Positions 32,652-38,611 of a DNA stretch of 38,611 bases are shown piece by piece. The position numbers and the translations under genes are program-made. Where the stretch lies: contig NZ_LWLS01000113.1 of the NCBI RefSeq assembly GCF_001905095.1, forward strand, positions 1 to 38,611, given 5' to 3'. Within the stretch, counting starts at the first letter, position 1. Every line of letters starts with the position of its first letter. The notes under the pieces were generated by a model, which saw only the letters and a list, made by a program, of their open reading frames with translations, made no database searches and was not told where the DNA came from. This DNA is from Micromonospora sp. CB01531 (GTDB lineage Bacteria; Actinomycetota; Actinomycetes; Mycobacteriales; Micromonosporaceae).

Positions 32652-33121
32652 CGCTCACGGCCAGCCCGCGTCACCGGAATCCTCCCCGAACCAGCCCACA
32701 CACCAAGCGTCACGGGCGAACACCGACAGACGCGCCGTGGTCCGCGAGAATCGAAGAAGGCCCACACGACCAATCTACGATCACTGACGATCCATAACCA
32801 ACTTGGTCAGCCTTCACCCAGCAAGTGCCTTCCGTGACAGGAACATCGGACCCTCAGCAAGTCCTATTTTCCCTGATCAGAAGGCACTTCTTTGCTATCA
32901 GACCACTCCTTGGACAGCCCTTAACGGGGGGGCGAGGATAGGGGAGCTGAATGATGCGCGTCAAGGCATTCTCGTGGCGGGTTCCAGCCGTAAGGCAGAT
33001 TCCCGCCGTCCAAGGTCCCTTGACGTGCAATGTGCATGTCCACGACGGTGTCAGCCACGGATCAACCCGGATCCCACCGGAGCTCGGCTAGTCACCGGTA
33101 CGTGATCGTTGAAGGATCTCA
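32652..33121. other. Intergenic with inverted repeat, upstream of the S53 peptidase
   Basis: No gene was found. Inverted arms AAGTGCCTTC (32823-32832) and GAAGGCACTT (32880-32889) flank 47 AT-richer bases (CAAGTCCTATTTTCCCTGAT). This stretch resembles the terminal region of an insertion sequence, but no transposase is attached. The promoter of the peptidase gene must lie in the last 200 bases; AAGGAT at 33112 region is the ribosome-binding site. Confidence 0.45.
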
Positions 33122-36100
33122 ATGGACACCCCCCGAAAAGCGCCCAGCCCGCGAGCACGAATAGTGACAACGGTTGCTGCCGTGGCGTTGATGATGCTCA
33201 GTCTTGCTAGCCCAGCCGCTGCGAGCGTGAACGCAGGATCTTCCAGCACACCCATGGCCGCCGCGTCCGGCAAGTCCGCAGCGGTCCGGCAGTGCGCGGA
33301 CCCCAAGCCCGGGCATTTCGTCTGTATGGCGATGCGCCGCACTGACGTGACCACTCACCGCGGTGTGCAGCCGCAGTCCGCGATCCCAGACGGCTTCGGC
33401 GCCGGCGACCTCCGGAGTGCCTACTCGCTGCCTGCGGACGGCGGCGCCGGCCAGATCGTCGCGATCGTGGACGCCTACGACAACCCGAACGCCGAAGCTG
33501 ACCTGGCGGTCTACCGCCAGCAGTACGGTCTGCCCCCGTGCACCACAGCCAATGGCTGCTTCCGCAAGGTCGACCAGCGCGGCGGCATGAACTACCCACC
33601 GGCTGACCCGGGATGGGCCGGCGAGATAGCCCTCGACCTGGACATGGTGTCCGCCACCGCCCCCTACGCCCACATCCTGCTGGTCGAGGCGGACACCCCG
33701 AGCTTCGAGGACATGGGTGCCGCGGTGGACGAGGCGGTTGCGCTCGGGGCGAAGTACGTCTCGAACTCGTATGGCACCGCGTACTCGGCGGATCCGGGCA
33801 CCGGTGAGGACCCGTCCGAGGTCACCGAAGCCGACCCGCATTACAACCACCCGGGCGTCGCCATCGTGGCGTCCAGTGGTGACAGCGCTTTCGGCGTGGC
33901 CTACCCGGCCGCGTCGCAGTACGTCACCGCGGTCGGCGGTACGAGTCTCGTCCGGGACTCGAGTACGCGCGGCTGGTCGGAGTCCGTGTGGTACAACTCG
34001 GGCTACGGCCCGGGCAGCGGTTGCTCGCTGTACGAGGCGAAGCCGGCGTGGCAGACCGACAGCGGTTGCTCGAAGCGCACCGTAGCCGACGTCGCAGCGG
34101 TAGCCGACCCGGCGACCGGCGTCGCCGTCTACAACTCCTTCCAGTCGGGCGGCTGGACCGTGTTCGGCGGCACCAGTGCCTCGGCGCCGATCATCGCTGG
34201 TGTGTACGCCGCCGCTGGTACCCCGGTCGCGAACACGTATCCGTCGAGCTACCCGTACGCCAACACGGGGCAGCTCAACGATGTGAGCGCCGGCAACAAC
34301 GGCACGTGCTCGCCGGCGTACCTGTGCACGGCCGGCCCTGGCTATGACGGCCCGACCGGGCTCGGCACGCCGAATGGTCTGGCCGCGTTCCGCACCGGCC
34401 CGCACGGCGTCGTCACGGGTGCCGTCACCAACGCGTCGACGAATGCACCGGTGGTCGGCGCCACCGTGACGGTCGGCGTCTCGACGGCCATCACCGACGT
34501 GTCCGGCCACTACAGCGCCACCGTGCCGGTTGGCACGTACGACGCGACGGCCGCGGCGTACGGGTACAAGAGCAAGACGATTACCGGCGTGGGGGTCACC
34601 GACGGCGGCTCGCTGACGGAGAACTTCGCGCTCGACCCGGTCCCCACCTCGGCCGTATCCGGTACGGTCACCGACGGCTCGGGCCACTCCTGGCCGCTGT
34701 ACGCGACGATCACCGTCGACGGCGTACCGGGCGGGTCGGTCCACACCGACCCGTACACCGGCCGCTACAGCCTGCAGTTGCTGCAGGGCCAGACGTACAC
34801 GCTCCACGTGAACGCGAACTACCCGGGCTACCAGGCGATGACGAAGGACGTGACCGTCGGTACCTCGAACGTCACTGCCGAGTTCAGTGTCCCGGTCGAG
34901 GTGTACGACTGCCTCGCGCCCGGATATGCGACCCACAACGCGGGTACGACGGAGACGTTCGACGCGACGTCGATTCCGGCCCGCTGGACCTCGGACAACA
35001 CGGCCGGGGGCGGATGGGCGTTCGACAACCCGAAGCTGACGGCGCCGTATGCGCCTACGGATAATGTCACGGGCGGTAGCGGCGGCTTCGCCGTCACCGA
35101 CACCAGCACGTCGTCCGGTCCATGGGACATGTCTCTGATCTCCCCGGTGACCGACTTGTCCGATTCCGGGAACCCGGCCCTGTCATTCAACACCGACTTC
35201 CGGTCATTCGTGTCCTCCGCGGACGTCGACGTCACCACGGACGGCGGTGCCACGTGGCAGAACGTCTGGCACAAGGGCTACCCCGAATTCCGCGGCCCGG
35301 CGTGGGTCGACGTACCGCTGCCGATGGTCGCTCACCAGTCCGCCGTACAGGTGCGGTTCCACTACACGAGTTGGGCCAGAACGTGGTGGCAGATCGACAA
35401 CGTCTTCATCGGCAACCGTACGTGTGACCCGATCCCGGGCGGCCTTGTGGCCGGTACGGTCACCGACGCCAATACGAACATGCCGGTCGTCGGCGTGACC
35501 GTGGCGAGCGGCGAGAAGCCGGCCGAGCACGCGACAAGCGCGGGGACGCCGGCCGACCCGAAGATGGCCGACGGCTTCTACTCGGTGTTCTCGTCGCTGA
35601 CCGGCACGCACGACTTCACCGCCGAGAGGAGGTATTACGCCACGGCGACAGCCCACGTCAATGTGGTGGCGGACGCGGTGACGCAGACGCAGTTCATGCT
35701 CAAGGCTGGCAAGGTCATGATCACGCCGGCCAGCGTCGGCATCACCGTGCCCTGGCAGGGGAAGGCCGGCCAGGCCGTCACCGTCCAGAACACCGGCAGC
35801 GCACCGGCGAAGGTGACCCTCGGCGAGCAGGTCGGCGGCGTGGCGCCGTTGACCGCGCACGGTGCGCCCACCCAGCGGATCCAGGGCACGTACTCACCGC
35901 TGTCGCTACAGGACAAGGACGCCTCGATCCGCCAGGCGACCGGGGCCGCACCGAACGGCTCGGTGCCGGCCGCCGCGCCGTGGACCACGATCGCCGACTA
36001 CCCGACCACGATCCAGGACAACGGCGTCGTCTCGCTCGGCGGCAGGATCTACTCGGCATTCGGGGTCACCGGCTCCGATTACTCCCACGCGATGTACGCC

Positions 36101-37315
36101 TATGACCCGACCGCGGGCAGCTGGTCTCGGTTGGCGAGCCCCGCCGACGATCGCCAGGCGCCGGTGATGGCGGTGTTGAACGGGAAGATCTACGCAACCG
36201 GTGGCTGGGGCGGCTGGGCCGTTGGCGGAGCCCCCGATGGCAAGACCGAGGTGTACGACCCGGCAACGAATGTGTGGACGACTGCGGCGACAAACCCGAA
36301 CCCGCTCGCGGGCTCTGCTGTCGCGGTTCTCGACGGCAGGATGTACGTCGTCGGCGGCTGCGTCCTCATGGAGTGTGGCACCACGGACGTCATGGTGTAC
36401 GACCCGGCCACCGACTCGTGGAGCCACGCCGCCGACTATCCCGAGCCGATCAGCTGGGAGTCGTGTGGCGCGATCTCCGGCGCGCTCTACTGCGCCGGCG
36501 GCGAATCCAAGTCCCGCGGCACGACGCGCCACACGTACGGCTACGACCCGCATACCGATTCGTGGTCGCCGGCGGCCGATATGCCCATCGACCTGTGGGG
36601 GTCCGGATACACGACGGCTCAGGGCCGGTTGCTGCTCTCCGGCGGTGTCACGGAGCACAGCTCGGTGATCACCAACCAGGGCTTCGCCTTCGACCCGGCC
36701 AGCGACACCTGGACGCCCATCCCGAACGCGAACAACGCGCTTTACCGCAGCGGTAGCGCGTGCGGGTTCTACAAGATCGGTGGTAACACGGGTGGCGAAG
36801 ACGGCGGGAATCTCGCCAGCTCGGAGGTGTTGCCGGGCATGGTCGACTGCGGCGAGACGAGCCGGGTGAGCTGGCTCGCGGTGAACCCGACGACGCTCAC
36901 GCTCGCACCGGGTGCCAGCGCCACGGTCACCGTCGCCGTCGACGCGAATGTTCCGGACATCACTCAGCCCGGGACCTACACGGCGGCTGTCGTGGTCGGG
37001 ACGGATACGCCGTACGCGATGCCGAGCGTCCCGGTGTCGATGACGGTCAACCAGCCGAAGAACTGGGGCAAGATCACCGGTACGGTCACCGGGCCGTCAG
37101 GTCCGATACGTGGCGCGACGGTCCAGATCACCACGCCGTTGGGGCACTACACGCTCAGGACCGATGCGAGCGGCCATTACCAGTTGTGGCTCGATGTTCG
37201 AAACAACCCGTTGCAGGTGATCTGCGCGATCGACGGCTATCAGCCACAGGCGGTGACTGTAAAGATCAAAAAGGGAGAGACGACGACGCTGAACTTCGCC
37301 TTGCAGAAGGTCTAG
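33122..37315 (+). CDS. Secreted multidomain S53 (sedolisin) peptidase with Kelch repeats
   Basis: A 1397-residue exported protein. A signal peptide (residues 1-35, VAAVALMMLSLASPAAAS) is followed at about 88-420 by a sedolisin domain. Catalytic Glu168 and Asp172 lie in WAGEIALDLD, Asp254 in SSGDSAFGVA, and Ser352 in FGGTSASAPIIAG. The large activation propeptide usual for S53 enzymes is absent. Carboxypeptidase-regulatory-like beta domains occur at about 425-505, 513-595, 775-870 and 1317-1397 (GTVTDGSGH and GKITGTVTGPSGPIRGA types). Residues about 605-770 form a jelly-roll-like module (WAFDNPKLTAPYAPTDNVTG). Residues about 950-1225 are five or six Kelch-type blades (GKIYATGGWGG, YDPATDSWSHAADYP). 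It is intact, alone in its transcription unit, and AAGGAT precedes the ATG. It probably digests and binds extracellular protein or sugar polymers. Confidence 0.88.
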   Translation: MDTPRKAPSPRARIVTTVAAVALMMLSLASPAAASVNAGSSSTPMAAASGKSAAVRQCADPKPGHFVCMAMRRTDVTTHRGVQPQSAIPDGFGAGDLRSAYSLPADGGAGQIVAIVDAYDNPNAEADLAVYRQQYGLPPCTTANGCFRKVDQRGGMNYPPADPGWAGEIALDLDMVSATAPYAHILLVEADTPSFEDMGAAVDEAVALGAKYVSNSYGTAYSADPGTGEDPSEVTEADPHYNHPGVAIVASSGDSAFGVAYPAASQYVTAVGGTSLVRDSSTRGWSESVWYNSGYGPGSGCSLYEAKPAWQTDSGCSKRTVADVAAVADPATGVAVYNSFQSGGWTVFGGTSASAPIIAGVYAAAGTPVANTYPSSYPYANTGQLNDVSAGNNGTCSPAYLCTAGPGYDGPTGLGTPNGLAAFRTGPHGVVTGAVTNASTNAPVVGATVTVGVSTAITDVSGHYSATVPVGTYDATAAAYGYKSKTITGVGVTDGGSLTENFALDPVPTSAVSGTVTDGSGHSWPLYATITVDGVPGGSVHTDPYTGRYSLQLLQGQTYTLHVNANYPGYQAMTKDVTVGTSNVTAEFSVPVEVYDCLAPGYATHNAGTTETFDATSIPARWTSDNTAGGGWAFDNPKLTAPYAPTDNVTGGSGGFAVTDTSTSSGPWDMSLISPVTDLSDSGNPALSFNTDFRSFVSSADVDVTTDGGATWQNVWHKGYPEFRGPAWVDVPLPMVAHQSAVQVRFHYTSWARTWWQIDNVFIGNRTCDPIPGGLVAGTVTDANTNMPVVGVTVASGEKPAEHATSAGTPADPKMADGFYSVFSSLTGTHDFTAERRYYATATAHVNVVADAVTQTQFMLKAGKVMITPASVGITVPWQGKAGQAVTVQNTGSAPAKVTLGEQVGGVAPLTAHGAPTQRIQGTYSPLSLQDKDASIRQATGAAPNGSVPAAAPWTTIADYPTTIQDNGVVSLGGRIYSAFGVTGSDYSHAMYAYDPTAGSWSRLASPADDRQAPVMAVLNGKIYATGGWGGWAVGGAPDGKTEVYDPATNVWTTAATNPNPLAGSAVAVLDGRMYVVGGCVLMECGTTDVMVYDPATDSWSHAADYPEPISWESCGAISGALYCAGGESKSRGTTRHTYGYDPHTDSWSPAADMPIDLWGSGYTTAQGRLLLSGGVTEHSSVITNQGFAFDPASDTWTPIPNANNALYRSGSACGFYKIGGNTGGEDGGNLASSEVLPGMVDCGETSRVSWLAVNPTTLTLAPGASATVTVAVDANVPDITQPGTYTAAVVVGTDTPYAMPSVPVSMTVNQPKNWGKITGTVTGPSGPIRGATVQITTPLGHYTLRTDASGHYQLWLDVRNNPLQVICAIDGYQPQAVTVKIKKGETTTLNFALQKV

Positions 37316-37395
37316 TTCGGGTCTAGTTCCAAGGCCACGTCGTTTACGCCGTGGCGTGGTGCAAGGGGGTGTTGATCCCGGACGTGGCAATGGGG

Positions 37396-37440
37396 CCCAT
37401 CGATGATTTGGTTTGGCCAAGGAGTCGGATCATCGATGGG
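37396..37440. terminator. Long hairpin between convergent genes
   Basis: Twelve-base perfect arms (CCCATCGATGAT at 37396-37407, ATCATCGATGGG at 37429-37440) surround a 21-base loop. They extend imperfectly into GGG/CCC outside. The hairpin lies between the convergent peptidase and regulator genes and may act as a bidirectional terminator. There is no T-tract, so a recombination or binding site is possible. Confidence 0.5.
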
Positions 37441-37577
37441 TCCCGTTGCTGGATCAATACGGCAATCACCAGGACGATCATGGTAGCGGCGGGGGGACTT
37501 GTCGAGGGATGTCGTCCAGCCGGTCGTTCGGCGGACGTGCAGGCGGCCGATCGTCCTGTCCCCGTCGGGACGGAACA

Positions 37578-38549
37578 TCACAGCCAGCCACGCGCCTTGG
37601 CAGTCATTCCCAGCTGGAAGCGGGTGGCGGCACCCAGCTCCTCCATCAGCGCGTGGATCCGGCGCTGCGTGGTCCTGGTCGACCAGCCCAGCGACCGGGC
37701 GATACCCTGGTCGGTCAGGCCCGAGGCGAGCAGCGTCAACAGTTCACTGGTTTCCTCGTCCGGTCCGCCCGCGTCGTCTGCCAGCCCGTCGACGGACAGG
37801 GGCGTGGCCCGGTCCCACTCCGCCTCGAAGAGCGTGATGAGCGCGTCGAGTAGCGATGATCGATGGATCACGTAGGCGACACCGACATTCTGGTCGCTGG
37901 AGCTGATGGGTATGACGGCCATCCGGTCGTCGGCCACGAGCATCTTGAGCGGCAGGTTCGGCCGTACCCGGGCCTTTCCGCCCTGGCGCATCCCGCCGAG
38001 GATGTCGCCTCTCAGCCGCCCGGGCCAGGCGACCGCCTGCGGCGTGTAGATTGCCCGGTACAGCACGCCCTGGCGCAGCCGCTGGCCCTCGTCCGCGAGT
38101 TTCGCGCCGGGGGGCGGGGTGACGTATGGCGGCTTGTCGAAGCCGCGCAACTGTGTCTTGGCACTGTGGTGGATGTGCGCCACTCTCCGGCCGATGTTGT
38201 CCTGGCCGATCAGCACCTCCAGTGACTGTTCGGGATGGGTGTAGCGCGATGCGGCCCGGTGCGTCTCCATCAGGGCCTGTCCGGCGTCGCGCGCCTGCCA
38301 CAGTTTGGATTCAACGCCGGCGATCAGTTCGCCGATCGCCGCATCCGGTGGCGCGGCGAGATAGCGTACCGGTCGTCCCGGAAGCCGACTGACCATGCCG
38401 AGCTCGGTGAGCCGGACCAGTGCCCGTCCGGTCTGCGCCCGAGACAGTCGGGCGGTTGCCGCAAGTTCGTCGGCGCTCGCCCGGGGGTTGCTCACCGCCG
38501 CGACGTACACCGCGCTCTCCGGCGGGGCGAGGCCCAGCGCTTCGAACAT
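37578..38549 (-). CDS. TrmB-like N-terminus / LuxR-type C-terminal HTH transcriptional regulator
   Basis: A 323-residue cytoplasmic regulator. Residues 1-70 form a TrmB-like winged helix (GLAPPESAVYVAAVSNPRAS, ATARLSRAQTGRALVRLTEL). The middle (about 95-235) resembles the effector or phospholipase-D-like region of such regulators (LEVLIGQDNIGRRVAHIHHS, AVIPISSSDQNVGVAYVIH). Residues about 255-323 are a LuxR-type HTH (ELLTLLASGLTDQGIARSLG, WSTRTTQRRIHALMEELGA). GGAGG lies 4-5 bases before the ATG at 38549. In actinobacteria this architecture often controls secondary metabolism or peptidase genes. It converges on the S53 peptidase but its targets are unknown. The promoter is cut off by the window end. 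Confidence 0.83.
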   Translation of the reverse strand: MFEALGLAPPESAVYVAAVSNPRASADELAATARLSRAQTGRALVRLTELGMVSRLPGRPVRYLAAPPDAAIGELIAGVESKLWQARDAGQALMETHRAASRYTHPEQSLEVLIGQDNIGRRVAHIHHSAKTQLRGFDKPPYVTPPPGAKLADEGQRLRQGVLYRAIYTPQAVAWPGRLRGDILGGMRQGGKARVRPNLPLKMLVADDRMAVIPISSSDQNVGVAYVIHRSSLLDALITLFEAEWDRATPLSVDGLADDAGGPDEETSELLTLLASGLTDQGIARSLGWSTRTTQRRIHALMEELGAATRFQLGMTAKARGWL

Positions 38550-38586
38550 GTTGCCTCCAGGTTCCGTCGGTGGCGGGCCAGGATCA

Positions 38587-38611
38587 CTAAGTGCTGCTCG
38601 GCGTTAATTCG
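38587..38611. repeat. Right copy of 25-bp terminal inverted repeat
   Basis: Exact reverse complement of bases 8-32. It occupies the very last bases of the window, about 40 bases upstream of the regulator gene, so the regulator promoter may lie inside or beyond the repeat. Confidence 0.85.

Noticed and set aside
33119..34936. A 605-codon reverse open frame over the S53 peptidase
   Set aside because: Arg/Gly/Val-rich shadow of the peptidase coding strand; the forward protein has clear catalytic motifs.
1..38611. Linear plasmid telomeres at both ends
   Set aside because: Only 25 bases match, there are no nested palindromes typical of actinobacterial telomeres, and no telomere-protein genes are present. 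An IS repeat at an assembly break is simpler.

Overview
The window is high-GC DNA (roughly 70 percent by eye) with actinobacterial features. These include GTG and TTG starts, probably leaderless promoters, DUF5994, a YncE/phosphatase fusion and Pro/Ala/Arg-rich small proteins. Several small families resemble those of Micromonosporaceae (Micromonospora, Actinoplanes and relatives). That placement is an inference, because no rRNA or other marker gene is present. The window begins and ends with the same 25-bp sequence in inverted orientation, so its edges are probably copies of one repeat such as an insertion sequence end.

Left part (1-9.1 kb): a DHA2-type MFS transporter is followed by a short Tat/lipobox peptide and a broken flavodoxin. 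Next come small unknown genes and a DUF5994 gene. A cold-themed group follows: LtrA-like membrane protein, CspA cold-shock protein, and a membrane fatty-acid desaturase interrupted by one amber codon. A SAM methyltransferase and remnants of an MMPL transporter and a VOC protein complete this part.

Middle part (9.5-22 kb) is an accessory and defence island. A two-gene module (AbrB-like protein plus tyrosine recombinase) is followed by a hypothetical gene with a 36-bp tandem duplication. Then come the 5' half of a tRNA-Arg, an AbiEii-like toxin with its putative antitoxin, and a TOTE-type primase-helicase diverging from a two-gene operon of unknown function. After these lie a frameshifted IS110 element, a CHAT-protease/effector pair, and remnants of TnpB and a large serine recombinase.

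Right part (22-38.6 kb): ArsR, an ArsC that has lost its P-loop arginine, and a frameshifted PGPGW-like membrane gene. These are followed by a compact operon of ABC ATPase, ABC permease and a secreted YncE/alkaline-phosphatase-family protein. A MarR remnant and a second, decayed AbrB-like/integrase module ending in an IS630 scrap come next. The window closes with a class II Fic protein under a palindromic operator, a 1397-residue secreted S53 peptidase with Kelch repeats, and a TrmB/LuxR-type regulator.

Many genes carry one lesion: frameshifts in flavodoxin, MMPL, VOC, IS110 (two), serine recombinase, PGPGW and MarR; nonsense codons in flavodoxin and desaturase; an internal deletion in ArsC. 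Either the island is decaying or the assembly contains indel errors. The in-frame stops and the clean in-frame deletion favour real decay for at least some. The best candidates for a new system are the primase-helicase/two-gene locus with its neighbouring toxin-antitoxin pair, and the CHAT-effector pair.
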